From: Pedobacter suwonensis
GTDB lineage: Bacteria > Bacteroidota > Bacteroidia > Sphingobacteriales > Sphingobacteriaceae
Direction: 5' to 3'
NCBI RefSeq assembly: GCF_900111825.1
Contig: NZ_FOJM01000001.1
Location: forward strand, 328,989-392,988
Length of the DNA: 64,000 nt
Positions 54,883 to 64,000 of the stretch are shown piece by piece; the first letter of the stretch is position 1; every line of letters begins with the position of its first letter. The notes beneath the pieces were generated by a model, which was given only the letters and a program-made list of their open reading frames with translations, searched no databases and was not told the DNA's origin. A program made the position numbers and the translations under genes.

Positions 54883-55452
54883 TTATTTTTTTGCTACTTT
54901 AGGCGCAACGGTCAGGAACATCCGTTTACCTTCCAATTTAGGCAACAGTTCCACTTTCCCTACATCTTCCAAAGCCTGGGCAAATTTTAACAATAAAATT
55001 TCTCCTTGTTCTTTGTACACAATTGCCCTGCCTTTAAAATGCACGTAAGCCCTAACTTTTTCACCGTTTTCTAAAAAGCTTACTGCATGTTTTAATTTAA
55101 ACTGGAAATCGTGGTCGTTGGTATTAGGCCCAAAACGGATCTCCTTAATTACAGTTTGTTTGGCATTAGCTTTAATTTCTTTCTGCTTTTTCTTTTGCTC
55201 GTAAACAAACTTACTATAATCAATAATTCTACAAACTGGCGGTACAGCGTTTGGAGAAATCTCTACCAAATCCAATTCCAGTTCATCAGCAAGTGCCAAA
55301 GCTTTCGCCAAAGGATAAATCCCCGGTTCAACATTATCGCCAGCTAAACGCACTTCAGGCGATTTTATATACTGATTAATGTTATGCTCTGCTTCTTTTT
55401 TCTTAAAAGGTGGACGTGGTCCCCTGTTAAATCCTGGTCTTCCTAATGCCAA
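54883..55452 (-). CDS. infC: Translation initiation factor IF-3, TTG start
   Basis: Residues about 20-95 form the N-domain ([19 protein letters not shown]) and 100-189 the C-domain ([21 protein letters not shown]). The start codon is TTG at 55452; the frame upstream holds only a stop 15 bases before it and no ATG. IF-3 itself rejects non-AUG starts, and rare starts allow feedback control of infC in E. coli (AUU); a TTG here fits the same mechanism. The N-terminal leader ([16 protein letters not shown]) is basic. thrS lies 17 bases upstream. Confidence 0.96.
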   Translation of the reverse strand: MALGRPGFNRGPRPPFKKKEAEHNINQYIKSPEVRLAGDNVEPGIYPLAKALALADELELDLVEISPNAVPPVCRIIDYSKFVYEQKKKQKEIKANAKQTVIKEIRFGPNTNDHDFQFKLKHAVSFLENGEKVRAYVHFKGRAIVYKEQGEILLLKFAQALEDVGKVELLPKLEGKRMFLTVAPKVAKK

Positions 55453-55469
55453 ATTTGTATTATTTTAAT

Positions 55470-57395
55470 TTAAACTGTTATTTCTTTTCTTAATAAATTG
55501 TTGAACTCTTCCAACGTCATTTCGCCTAAATCTCCCTCACCATGTTTACGAACAGAAACTTTTCCTTCTGCCATCTCTTTATCGCCGATAATGAGCATGT
55601 ATGGGATCTTTTTAACTTCCGCGTCGCGTATTTTGCGACCGATTTTCTCATCACGAAAGTCAATCAGCCCGCGAATATCGGAATTATTTAGTTCATCTAA
55701 AACTTTTTTTGCATATTCTTCATATTTTTCTGAAATAGGAAGAATAATAAACTGTTCAGGACTTAACCATAACGGAAAGTTTCCGGCACAATGTTCGATC
55801 AAAACAGCAATAAATCGCTCCAGTGAACCGAAAGGCGCACGATGAATCATTACCGGTCTGTGCTTCTGGTTATCACTACCGGTATATTCCAATTCGAAAC
55901 GTTCAGGTAGATTATAATCGACCTGAATAGTACCCAATTGCCATTTTCTTCCCAAGGCATCCTTCACCATAAAATCGAGCTTAGGACCATAAAACGCAGC
56001 TTCACCATATTCTACAACAGTGTTTAAGCCTTTTTCTGCAGCAGCTTCGATAATGGCCGTCTCTGATAATTTCCAGTTTTCATCAGAGCCGATGTATTTC
56101 GATTTGTTTTCAGGATCTCTTAAAGAAACCTGTGCAGTATAGTTTTCAAAACCTAAGGATTTAAATACATAAAGCACTAAATCGATCACTTTTTTAAACT
56201 CGTCTTTCACCTGCTCTGGCATACAGAACAAATGCGCATCATCCTGCGTAAAACCACGTACACGGGTTAAACCATGTAACTCACCACTTTGTTCGTAACG
56301 GTAAACAGTACCAAACTCTGCAAACCGAACCGGAAGGTCTTTGTAAGAACGTGGTTTGGTTTTGTAAATTTCACAGTGGTGCGGGCAGTTCATCGGTTTC
56401 AGGAAGAACTCCTCTCCTTCCTGCGGAGTTTTGATCGGCTGGAAAGAATCTTTACCGTATTTTTCCCAGTGACCAGAAGTTACATATAAGTTTTTATGCC
56501 CAATGTGTGGTGTTACTACTTGCTCGTACCCTGCTTTAGCCTGTGCTTTAGTTAAAAAGTTCACCAAACGTTCGCGTAAAGCAGTTCCTTTAGGCAACCA
56601 TAGCGGTAAGCCCATACCTACTTTTTCAGAGAAAGCAAAAAGCTCCAGCTCTTTTCCTAATTTTCGGTGGTCGCGTTTTTTTGCTTCCTCAATCATTAAA
56701 AGATATTCGGTAAGCTCGCTTGCCTTAGGAAAAGTAACCCCATAGATGCGGGTTAACTGTTTTTTAGTTTCATCACCTCTCCAGTAAGCACCAGCCACAT
56801 TCATTAGTTTCACGGCTTTTACAAAACCAGTATTGGGAATATGTGGGCCACGGCATAAATCGGTAAATGAACCCTGGGTATAAAAAGTAATTTTACCATC
56901 TTCAAGGCCATCAATTAAATCCAATTTATACTCATCGCCTTTTTTGGTAAAGTATTTTACCGCATCAGCCTTGCTTACACTTTCGCGCACAAAAGTTTCC
57001 TTTTGTTTAGCCAGTTCGATCATTTTGGTTTCAATGGCTTTGAAATCATCCGAAGAAAATTCGCGGTCGCCAAAGTCTACATCATAATAAAAACCGGTTT
57101 CAATTGCCGGACCGATACCAAATTTAGTGCCGGGGTAAAGCGCTTCCAGCGCTTCTGCCATTAAGTGTGCGGAAGAATGCCAGAAAGTAGATTTTCCGGC
57201 TGCATCATTCCAGGTCAACAGTTTTACTGTAGAATCTGATTCAATCGGCCTAGTTGAATCCCAAACTTCGCCATTAACCTCAGCGGCTAACACGTTACGG
57301 GCTAAGCCCTCAGAAATTGATAATGCAATCTGGTGGGCAGAAGTGCCCTTTTCGTACTGACGGACCGAGCCGTCAGGTAAAGTAATGTTAATCAT
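55470..57395 (-). CDS. thrS: Threonine--tRNA ligase
   Basis: The 641-residue protein has the TGS domain (1-60), the editing domain ([18 protein letters not shown] near residue 75; GFYYDVDF), and the class II catalytic core with [13 protein letters not shown] (zinc Cys) and [15 protein letters not shown]. The C-terminal anticodon-binding domain ends the gene. It starts the thrS-infC-rpmI-rplT cluster; a hairpin-like inverted repeat lies upstream (57437-57453). Confidence 0.97.
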   Translation of the reverse strand: MINITLPDGSVRQYEKGTSAHQIALSISEGLARNVLAAEVNGEVWDSTRPIESDSTVKLLTWNDAAGKSTFWHSSAHLMAEALEALYPGTKFGIGPAIETGFYYDVDFGDREFSSDDFKAIETKMIELAKQKETFVRESVSKADAVKYFTKKGDEYKLDLIDGLEDGKITFYTQGSFTDLCRGPHIPNTGFVKAVKLMNVAGAYWRGDETKKQLTRIYGVTFPKASELTEYLLMIEEAKKRDHRKLGKELELFAFSEKVGMGLPLWLPKGTALRERLVNFLTKAQAKAGYEQVVTPHIGHKNLYVTSGHWEKYGKDSFQPIKTPQEGEEFFLKPMNCPHHCEIYKTKPRSYKDLPVRFAEFGTVYRYEQSGELHGLTRVRGFTQDDAHLFCMPEQVKDEFKKVIDLVLYVFKSLGFENYTAQVSLRDPENKSKYIGSDENWKLSETAIIEAAAEKGLNTVVEYGEAAFYGPKLDFMVKDALGRKWQLGTIQVDYNLPERFELEYTGSDNQKHRPVMIHRAPFGSLERFIAVLIEHCAGNFPLWLSPEQFIILPISEKYEEYAKKVLDELNNSDIRGLIDFRDEKIGRKIRDAEVKKIPYMLIIGDKEMAEGKVSVRKHGEGDLGEMTLEEFNNLLRKEITV

Positions 57396-57436
57396 CTACA
57401 ACTATGATTTAAATTTTAAATAAAAAAGTTTTAAAG

Positions 57437-57453
57437 ATCACTTACAATGTGAT
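57437..57453. promoter_or_regulatory. Inverted repeat ATCAC-N7-GTGAT upstream of thrS
   Basis: Perfect five-base arms with AATCAC flank lie 42 bases before the thrS start. It could be an operator or a leader hairpin. Confidence 0.3.
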
Positions 57454-57513
57454 TCTATTTTGTGCGAAGATATGGTTTTATTGATCAAAAAGCAAGATTC
57501 AATCCATATCACC

Positions 57514-58605
57514 TCAGGCTTCACTTACTAATTTACCTTTCAAATATTTACGTAAAGGTGTATCAACAAACCGCATAATGAGGTAAGCTAAAATAACAAG
57601 CAGGATTACCGAAACCGGAATCACACCAAAAAGTATCATACCTTTAGGTTTATCCACTGTTACATAGGTAAGATAAACCCATATAAATGGATAATGCGTC
57701 ATATAAAGTGGATAAGATAGTTCGCCGGATAACCGGCAAATCTTTCTTAAAGCCGGACTCAACATTGCGCCCGCACCTAGCGAGACCAATAATGGAAAAT
57801 AGAGCAACACAATTATCGATTCGCTAATCCAATTATAATCATCATTAAAAGGAAATAAGAAAGCTACCAATAATAGTGCAGTAATTCCCAAAAACCCTAA
57901 TTCGTTTTTAATGATAAGGTTAAACCGGTAAACGAGCATACCGGCTGAAAATGAATATAATACCCTTGCTCCACCGTCCCAGAAATTTTGTCCGCCCCAG
58001 CCACCGCTGAGATTTTTAGATTGTACAGCTACGTAACAAAGTACTGCCGCGCCAACCAAAGCAAGAATTATTAATGCTTTTTTATTGATTTTATAAAGCA
58101 GCAGGATGTAAAATATATTAGCGATGTATTCCCAAAACAGTGACCATGCTGGTGCATTTAAACAAAATAAATTGGTGTAACGCTCTGGCATAATTGGGTA
58201 TGGGATGAGGAAAGCAGAGGTTAAAAATAACAAAGCTGTTTTACCGAAGCCATAAACAGGGTAAAAATCACTAAAAGGATCAAATAAAAAGGTTAGCAGG
58301 CCCAACACGGCACCAACAATCACCAAAGGATGTAAACGGATTAGTCTTAGTTTAAAAAATTGCGTAATACCAATGTGCGCCGCCCGGTTATCGTAGGCGT
58401 ACGCAATGACAAAGCCCGATAAACAAAAAAAGAAATCAACAGCCAGGTAACCATGACCGATAAAATTTTTGCTATAATCGGTAATGGCAATTTCCATAAA
58501 ATGGAAAATGACCACTACTATGGCAGCTATGCCCCTCAATCCATCCAAAATTTCAAAATGTTGTTTGGTGTGGAGCAACTCTGCCCTATTTTCTGCTATA
58601 ATCAC
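57514..58605 (-). CDS. Acyltransferase family 3 membrane protein
   Basis: The 363-residue protein has about ten membrane segments and the family start (LDGLRGIAAIVVVIFHFMEI) with the conserved His. It begins at GTG 58605. Such enzymes O-acylate envelope sugars, but no polysaccharide gene is near, so the substrate is unknown. Confidence 0.87.
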   Translation of the reverse strand: MIIAENRAELLHTKQHFEILDGLRGIAAIVVVIFHFMEIAITDYSKNFIGHGYLAVDFFFCLSGFVIAYAYDNRAAHIGITQFFKLRLIRLHPLVIVGAVLGLLTFLFDPFSDFYPVYGFGKTALLFLTSAFLIPYPIMPERYTNLFCLNAPAWSLFWEYIANIFYILLLYKINKKALIILALVGAAVLCYVAVQSKNLSGGWGGQNFWDGGARVLYSFSAGMLVYRFNLIIKNELGFLGITALLLVAFLFPFNDDYNWISESIIVLLYFPLLVSLGAGAMLSPALRKICRLSGELSYPLYMTHYPFIWVYLTYVTVDKPKGMILFGVIPVSVILLVILAYLIMRFVDTPLRKYLKGKLVSEA

Positions 58606-58678
58606 TTGGTTAGGCTTTTATCTGAACCCAATTATAGGAAATATGTCAGCATTACAAATAATCGCTTCAAAAATGATA

Positions 58679-58714
58679 CAAAAAAAGCCCCGAAGCTTAA
58701 AAACTTCAGGGCTT
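58679..58714 (-). terminator. Terminator of the GLPGLI gene
   Basis: On the minus strand AAGCCCTGAAG and CTTCGGGGCTT form a stem with one mismatch, followed by a run of T. It is just downstream of the gene at 58740. Confidence 0.75.
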
Positions 58715-58739
58715 GATATATATATTATTTGATTCTTAA

Positions 58740-59639
58740 TTAATTTATTCCAAAAGCTCTTCCCTGGCCGCCACCTGCTGGCCTGTTCTGCCTAAAACGT
58801 TTCATCATATTTTCCATCTTGGTTTTGTATTCTTCAGGGGTAATCAATTTTGCTTTTTTAGGTGCAGTAACATCTTTTGCACTTACATTTCTATATTCAA
58901 TGCTCTTGGCAATCGAGCTGTTCCCTCTACCCTCAATAGCTAATACCGCACCTTCTGTCCACATATTTGGATTAGGAGAAAAATCGAAACCTAAATCGTT
59001 GGTGTACCAGATTTTGGTTTCTTCCACCACATTTTTATCCATATCTAAAATTTTGATGGCTCTGGTAGACCTTACAATTGCCTGGTGACAGGTAAAACCT
59101 AAAATCTGTTTGGTTGAGTCCGTTTTAACCACTTCAATTTTTGGTGCCTGAGCTATTTTTGACCTTGTCGTATCATTTGAGTTGCCACCGCCCGTTCTGA
59201 ACGAAGAAATTGGACCGGAAGTAGATAGGGTTAACTTGCTCGGCATATAATAAGTCGTATCATTCAGGTCGAATACTTCAGTTAAACTTTTATCAGCAAA
59301 GTTGTAATAGTATTCCCGATTGCCGCCGCCACCACCAAAACGCATCATCATCCGGCCCATTCCGCCGCCGCCGCCACCTGCACCGTTGCTATCTTCCGTT
59401 TCTTCAACCGGCATATAACTGGCATTGGTTGCTGTAAATAATAATTCAAAATTGGTTTTGCTTGATGAAGGCATCCTCGCTTTCATCTGATCAGTTAACT
59501 GTATGCCATTGGCTGAAGCCATAGCTGCAGGATCTATGGTGTTTTCAAACTGTATAGCTCCCGAAGTTTTTTTCTTTTGTGCATGCGCAACCGATACAAT
59601 TGATAAAAATCCAAGTAGAGCGAAGGTTATTTTTTTCAT
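58740..59639 (-). CDS. GLPGLI family protein
   Basis: This 299-residue exported protein has a signal peptide (1-20, VAHAQ). It has the family pattern (VTDLGFDFSPNP-like NDLGFDFSPNPNMWTEGAVLAIEG, and EYRNVSAKDV with a basic tail). A glycine- and Met/Arg-rich stretch (GGGGGGMGRMMMRFGGGGG) interrupts residues about 88-110, which is unusual. GLPGLI proteins are specific to Bacteroidota and their function is unknown. It ends at the terminator near 58680. Confidence 0.85.
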   Translation of the reverse strand: MKKITFALLGFLSIVSVAHAQKKKTSGAIQFENTIDPAAMASANGIQLTDQMKARMPSSSKTNFELLFTATNASYMPVEETEDSNGAGGGGGGMGRMMMRFGGGGGNREYYYNFADKSLTEVFDLNDTTYYMPSKLTLSTSGPISSFRTGGGNSNDTTRSKIAQAPKIEVVKTDSTKQILGFTCHQAIVRSTRAIKILDMDKNVVEETKIWYTNDLGFDFSPNPNMWTEGAVLAIEGRGNSSIAKSIEYRNVSAKDVTAPKKAKLITPEEYKTKMENMMKRFRQNRPAGGGQGRAFGIN

Positions 59640-59835
59640 TACGATTTAGTTTTGTGGATTAGATACGAAAGCTTAAAAAAGGTTTAACAAAGATATTTTA
59701 GATTATAATTTAAACGTGTTAAATTGTGTTAAAGTCAACCTCTATATCGCCTGCGCAAGCTATTTAAAGCAGATGTAATTTATTTTTTACAATAGATTTT
59801 TTGGAAAGCAATTGCAGTAGCTTTTCGGTAACGAT

Positions 59836-59921
59836 AGTCCCGCCCTTTGCTTAATCCCGATTAAATCGACTTTATTCTAAAATCGCTCTTTAAATCGGGA
59901 TAACGCTGTCGGTCAGGTTTA
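59836..59921 (+). repeat. Family B intergenic repeat, copy 2
   Basis: AGTCCCGCCCTTTGCTTAAT, then stem arms AATCCCGATT / AAATCGGGAT, then AACGCTGTCGGTCAGGTTTAT. It matches 24059-24154 except in the loop between the stem arms. It fills the gene-free stretch 59640-59994 together with the hairpin at 59945-59964; nothing else is visible there. Confidence 0.75.
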
Positions 59922-59944
59922 TTTAACCTAAAACAGTTTTCCTC

Positions 59945-59964
59945 GGTCTGTGTCCTCACAGACC
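59945..59964. repeat. Hairpin GGTCTGTG-TCCT-CACAGACC
   Basis: A perfect eight-base stem directly after family B copy 2, with no T run. It is a possible REP-like element or transcript end of the LutA-like gene. Confidence 0.45.
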
Positions 59965-59994
59965 ATGGAGAAAATCAAACCGTCTATGTTTAAG

Positions 59995-60732
59995 TTAATA
60001 TTCCGTACTCTCCAGCCAGCCATTACAAAGCACATCCGCAATATGCATGGTTTTGATCGGCAGGTTATTTTTATCAATGTAACCTTGCAGGTGCAGAAGA
60101 CAAGAAAGATCCGTTGATATAATATAATCAGCACCCTGAGCCAGGGCATGGTTCACTTTCTGTTCGGCCATTGCAGATGAAATGGCATCAAATTTAACGG
60201 CAAATGTCCCGCCAAAACCACAGCACATATCGGTATCTTCCATTTCGATCATTTCCAGTCCATGTACTTTCGAAAGTAAGTGACGCGGCTCGTCTTTAAT
60301 TTTGCACTCGCGTAACGCACTGCAAGAATCATGATACACTGCTTTCCCTTCCAGCTCGGCACCGAAATAATCTTTTTTCGCCACCTTAACCAAAAAATCG
60401 GATAATTCCCAGATGTTGGATTGCAAACTCCTGCATTTATTGTGAACAATAGTATTGGTAAACAGGTCGTTATAACCACCTTTTACCATTCCCACACACG
60501 ATGCAGAGGGAGCAACGATATAAGTATTTTCGGAAAAATCGTTCAAGAATTTAGTTCCTACCTGTTTGGCTTCATCCCAATAACCCGCGTTATAGGCCGG
60601 TTGGCCGCAACAAGTCTGTTTCGGGTTGTATGTTACGTTACATCCCGACTTTTCTAATAATCTCAACGTATTGAAAGCGGTTTCGGGATATAACTGGTCT
60701 ACAAAACAGGGAACAAACAATTCTACTTTCAT
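59995..60732 (-). CDS. (Fe-S)-binding protein, LutA/LldE-like
   Basis: The 245-residue protein has two CCG-type domains (YNPKQTCCGQPAYNAG near residue 37; DTDMCCGFGGTFAVK near 178) and the middle HDSCSALRE, the pattern of the L-lactate utilisation protein LutA. The partners LutB and LutC are not nearby. Start ATG 60732 is used; two in-frame TTG codons precede it. Confidence 0.87.
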   Translation of the reverse strand: MKVELFVPCFVDQLYPETAFNTLRLLEKSGCNVTYNPKQTCCGQPAYNAGYWDEAKQVGTKFLNDFSENTYIVAPSASCVGMVKGGYNDLFTNTIVHNKCRSLQSNIWELSDFLVKVAKKDYFGAELEGKAVYHDSCSALRECKIKDEPRHLLSKVHGLEMIEMEDTDMCCGFGGTFAVKFDAISSAMAEQKVNHALAQGADYIISTDLSCLLHLQGYIDKNNLPIKTMHIADVLCNGWLESTEY

Positions 60733-60756
60733 CAACAAATTCTTTAGTCTGCAAAC

Positions 60757-62064
60757 TTACAATTTTGCGGTTTCATTGCGCTCGGTTTTTTTCAGGAATG
60801 CTAAAGATACCAATCCAACTATAAAAAAGGATGCCAAAGCAATGATGGATTGGCGCATATTATGGGTTAAACCCTCAATAAATGCAAAACTAAACAAACC
60901 AATTACAATTGCCAGTTTCTCTGTCGCATCGTAGAAGCTAAAAAATGAAGCAGTATCGGTTGTGTGCTCCGGAATATGTTTAGAGTAAGTGGAACGGGAT
61001 AAAGATTGTATTCCGCCCATAATCAGACCAACAATGGCGGCCAACGCATAAAATTGATATTGATTTGTTATGGAGTATCCATAAATGCAACAACCTATCC
61101 AAATCAGTACAACAATCATTAAAACATTAATATTTCCCAATTTTTTGGCTAAAATCGACATTAACCATGCACCCAGAATTGCAACAAGCTGGATGATTAA
61201 GATCACTGCAATTAAACTACCCGATTCCAGTTTTAAAACCTTTGCACCGAAACCGGCAGCAGCGAGCATAATGGTTTGCACGCCCATTGAATAAAAGAAG
61301 AAAGCAATTAAATAGGTTTTCAAAAACTTCATTTGCTTTAACTGGCCCCATACCTTTGCAAATTCGCCAAAACTGCTTTTAATGATTCCTTTGTTAATGT
61401 ATCCTGCGTTAGGAACATCTTTCGGTAATGCCTTGAAAGGTATTTGGGCGAATAGAAACCACCATATCCCAACCAGCAGGAACGATATCTGAGCTGGCAA
61501 CGACTGATCAGTAATTCCAAACAGTTCAGGTTTTAGTACAAAAACGAAACAGACCAGCTGTAAAATTACACTGCCAATATAGCCGTATGAAAACCCCTGA
61601 GCACTTACCTTATCCTGATTATCCTTTGAAGCAATTATCGGCAAATAAGCATTGTTAAACATTACACCGCCCACATAACCCATTGCGGCCAGAACAAAGC
61701 AAATAATTCCAGCTTCTAAAGTTTCTAATTTGAAGAAAAACAAACCCATACAGGAGAACGATCCGATATAGGTAAACAATTTCATGAAGAATTTCTTTTT
61801 GCCCTTTGCATCAGCATAAGAAGATAATACCGGCAACAATACGACCATTAATAAGTAAGCTACGGCAAGTGCATAGTTCGATAGCACGGTATTTATAACC
61901 GTTTTACCAAAAAAAGTTACTTCGTCGCCATGCAGTTTGGTTGTGGTAATGGCAACGTAGTAAACAGGAAAAATAGTGGAGGTAATAACTAAATTATAGG
62001 CAGAATTTGCCCAGTCGAAGAAAGCCCATGAGCGTATGGTTTTCTTATTGTCTTTTTCTATCAT
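60757..62064 (-). CDS. MFS transporter, UMF1 family
   Basis: The 435-residue protein has twelve membrane segments and the UMF1 start (SWAFFDWANSAYNLVITSTIFPVYY), with MGGIQSLSRSTYSKHIPE in the C-terminal half. The family is related to yeast Atg22; substrates in bacteria are not established. It ends 24 bases before the LutA-like start. Confidence 0.88.
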   Translation of the reverse strand: MIEKDNKKTIRSWAFFDWANSAYNLVITSTIFPVYYVAITTTKLHGDEVTFFGKTVINTVLSNYALAVAYLLMVVLLPVLSSYADAKGKKKFFMKLFTYIGSFSCMGLFFFKLETLEAGIICFVLAAMGYVGGVMFNNAYLPIIASKDNQDKVSAQGFSYGYIGSVILQLVCFVFVLKPELFGITDQSLPAQISFLLVGIWWFLFAQIPFKALPKDVPNAGYINKGIIKSSFGEFAKVWGQLKQMKFLKTYLIAFFFYSMGVQTIMLAAAGFGAKVLKLESGSLIAVILIIQLVAILGAWLMSILAKKLGNINVLMIVVLIWIGCCIYGYSITNQYQFYALAAIVGLIMGGIQSLSRSTYSKHIPEHTTDTASFFSFYDATEKLAIVIGLFSFAFIEGLTHNMRQSIIALASFFIVGLVSLAFLKKTERNETAKL

Positions 62065-62165
62065 TTATTTTTCGCTTCTAGGAAGACTGCGCTGATTGTT
62101 TGAGGATATAGTTTAAATAGTTCATTACAAAACTAATATTTTATTGCTAACTTGATAGGCATTTT

Positions 62166-62211
62166 TCTCACATCTCACATCTCACATCTCACATCTCACC
62201 TCTCACATCTC
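62166..62211. repeat. Seven-base tandem repeat (TCTCACA, about six units)
   Basis: Units of TCTCACA run from 62166 with one variant (TCTCACC) and extend into the last codons of recQ on the minus strand. Confidence 0.85.
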
Positions 62212-64000
62212 CAAATAATACTTCTTCCCATCAGTTTTAATTTTCCCTGCATCCAGTAACTCTCTTATAGCATCAATTCTATCTGTTTCTGTGCCATTTT
62301 TAATATGACTAACCAAATCATCAAGGCTGAGCGTTTGTTGTTGGAGCAAAGAAATAATCTCATAATCGATTTCTTCACGTTCAGATTGGTGGTTTTCGGC
62401 TTTCTTTTCAGCCAGACAAACATCGCAGACACCACACTTTTTGGTATGATGTTCGTCAAAGTAATTAAGCAATTGAATGCTTCTGCACAAATTGGATGAG
62501 GCATAAGCTACCACCGCATTGATCTGCTTGTGTAAAATCTCTTTTCTCAGTTCCAGGTATTTTACATCCAGATCAAAGTGATCCATATCTACCCTCGGTC
62601 TAATATACTGCAACTGCGGTTGATCTGTTTGCTGGATATAGGTAAGCAATTCAATGGTCTGCAATTTATTCAGCAAAGCAATAATATCATTATAAGATAA
62701 ACCTGTTCTCTTGGCTAAATCCGCTTCATTAATTTTAACGAAACCATCAAAAGCGCCTCCATAAGAGCGTAAAATGGTCTTTATTATTCCATCATAAGCC
62801 TTATTTTCAATCTGGAAACGATAAACATCCTCATGGCCGGCAATAAACATTATCCTGGAAGGTAAAAAAACACTTTCAGAAAAGGTAAGATAGCCATCAT
62901 GTTCTAAAAACTTTAGTGCAGAAATTGTTTTTAAAACATTTACATTAAACCGTTTGCAAAAATCAGCGATATCGAATGGAAAGGTTAAACCTTCACCCGC
63001 TCCAAATGCCAGTTGAAAATAGTTGCCGAGATAATGATAGGTTTTTCTGATTTCATCTGGCGAGGGAAAGCTATCCAAATATCGCGACTCCAGGCCCATG
63101 ATGTCGGATCGATTGGCCAATAAAACGGCGTAACTTCTTTTTTCATCACGACCTGCCCTGCCTGCCTCCTGGTAATAAGCCTCCAAACTTTCAGGCAAAT
63201 CCAGATGCACCACAAAACGAACATCTGCTTTATCAATACCCATACCGAAAGCGTTAGTAGCCACCATGATCCGGGTTTTATTATTCTTCCATTCTTCCTG
63301 CTTCAGAAAGCGTACATCGCGTTCCAGTCCGGCATGGTAAAAATCGGCTTTAATTCCGTTCCGGTTGATAAAATTGGCCACCTCTGCAGTTTCCCGTCGG
63401 TTGCGAACATACACTAAACCTGTACCTTTAACATTTTTACAGATATTGATCAGCTTTTTGTATTTATCCTCATGATCAACAACCACATAACTTAAATTAT
63501 CCCTGGCGAAGCTTTTTACAAAGACCTGTGGATCTTTCATTTCCAGTTTTTCTACAATATCCTCCCGCACAAATTCAGTAGCGGTTGCAGTAAGCGCTAA
63601 AACCGGGATACCTCGTAAGATTTCGCGCAGTTTGGATAGCTGAAGATATGGCGGGCGAAAATCGTAACCCCATTGCGAAATACAGTGTGCTTCATCAACC
63701 GCAATGAGGTTAACATTCATGTAAGAAATCCTGACCTGAACCAATTCTGAAAGCAATCTTTCTGGCGAAAGGTACAGGAATTTAACCTTGCCATAAATAC
63801 AGTTATCCAGCAAAATATCGATTTCGCGTTTACCCATACCTGCATAAATGGCAATGGCCTCAATCCCTTTCGATTTCAGGTTTTCTACCTGATCTTTCAT
63901 CAGGGCAATTAGTGGAGAAACCACGATACAGATTCCCTCCTTCACCAATACCGGCACCTGAAAACAGATTGATTTACCACCTCCTGTTGGTAAAAGCGCT
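62203..64000 (-). CDS. recQ: ATP-dependent DNA helicase RecQ, N-terminus outside the window
   Basis: The frame runs off the window on the right; about 598 residues are seen. The cut end already contains the Walker A motif (LLPTGGGKSICFQ). DEAH box (IAVDEAHCISQWGYDFRP), helicase motif VI (QEAGRAGRDEKRS) and the RecQ zinc site (SIQLLNYFDEHHTKKCGVCDVC) follow. A C-terminal winged-helix region (about 430-590) is present; no HRDC domain is obvious, so it is the short RecQ form. The stop lies inside a seven-base tandem repeat. Confidence 0.95.
   Translation of the reverse strand, partial: ALLPTGGGKSICFQVPVLVKEGICIVVSPLIALMKDQVENLKSKGIEAIAIYAGMGKREIDILLDNCIYGKVKFLYLSPERLLSELVQVRISYMNVNLIAVDEAHCISQWGYDFRPPYLQLSKLREILRGIPVLALTATATEFVREDIVEKLEMKDPQVFVKSFARDNLSYVVVDHEDKYKKLINICKNVKGTGLVYVRNRRETAEVANFINRNGIKADFYHAGLERDVRFLKQEEWKNNKTRIMVATNAFGMGIDKADVRFVVHLDLPESLEAYYQEAGRAGRDEKRSYAVLLANRSDIMGLESRYLDSFPSPDEIRKTYHYLGNYFQLAFGAGEGLTFPFDIADFCKRFNVNVLKTISALKFLEHDGYLTFSESVFLPSRIMFIAGHEDVYRFQIENKAYDGIIKTILRSYGGAFDGFVKINEADLAKRTGLSYNDIIALLNKLQTIELLTYIQQTDQPQLQYIRPRVDMDHFDLDVKYLELRKEILHKQINAVVAYASSNLCRSIQLLNYFDEHHTKKCGVCDVCLAEKKAENHQSEREEIDYEIISLLQQQTLSLDDLVSHIKNGTETDRIDAIRELLDAGKIKTDGKKYYLEM

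Overview
The window looks like chromosome from a Bacteroidota bacterium of the Sphingobacteriaceae, most likely Pedobacter or a close relative; that placement is inference from gene content, with no marker comparison possible here. The signs are a fused CcoN-CcoO cbb3 oxidase subunit, a GLPGLI-family protein, an outer-membrane beta-barrel receptor with a carboxypeptidase-like N-terminal domain, few Shine-Dalgarno sequences, a TTTG-N19-TAnnTTTG promoter on the tRNA, and a GOB-type class B3 metallo-beta-lactamase. There is no prophage, CRISPR array or insertion sequence. Both ends cut a gene: a glycosylasparaginase on the left and a RecQ helicase on the right.

Layout. 1-7.3 kb: housekeeping and envelope genes (glycosylasparaginase, CutC, DUF983, a CRP-type regulator, Ddl, and a PASTA / MltG / thioesterase / YihY row). 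7.4-8.7 kb: tRNA-Ser(UGA), then a polynucleotide-kinase-like ATPase overlapping a Thg1-like 3'-5' RNA polymerase whose C-terminus lies in the -1 frame. 8.8-10 kb: a membrane protein of unknown function, a decayed partial copy of it, and intergenic repeats. 10-24 kb: accessory genes (two beta-lactamase-fold enzymes, small secreted proteins, two two-component systems, an HxlR/NmrA divergent pair, a TonB-receptor-like barrel). 24.4-43 kb: one long micro-oxic respiration region on the minus strand, with SafE-FixH-CcoG-CcoP-CcoQ-CcoNO-CcoS-CcoI-HemN, then a sensor kinase with FixL-like heme-PAS residues and a receiver-CRP fusion, then an unidentified 593-residue protein, a universal stress protein, an L,D-transpeptidase and a LOG protein. 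43-47 kb: an Nramp-like transporter, an alcohol dehydrogenase and a lone receiver. 46.7-51.7 kb: glycerol catabolism (GlpR-like, GlpD, GlpK, GlpF). 51.9-54 kb: a DEDD exonuclease overlapping a CBS-DUF294 nucleotidyltransferase-like protein. 54.2-57.4 kb: the thrS-infC-rpmI-rplT block, with infC starting at TTG. 57.5-64 kb: an acyltransferase, GLPGLI, LutA-like, UMF1-family MFS and RecQ.

How the parts work together. The strongest systems-level signal is oxygen control. The kinase PAS domain carries the equivalents of the FixL heme ligand and gating residues, and its partner joins a FixJ-like receiver to a FixK/FNR-like DNA-binding half with the E-x-x-S-R recognition motif. Three nearby promoters carry near-perfect FNR-like palindromes (ATGAT-N4-ATCAC). 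I infer a condensed FixL-FixJ-FixK circuit controlling a local micro-oxic stress regulon. The second point of interest is the kinase/Thg1-like pair as a candidate tRNA-repair module with a possible -1 frameshift at an A-AAA-AAC site. Third, at least three families of short structured intergenic repeats occur, one with seven copies including a three-unit tandem array.
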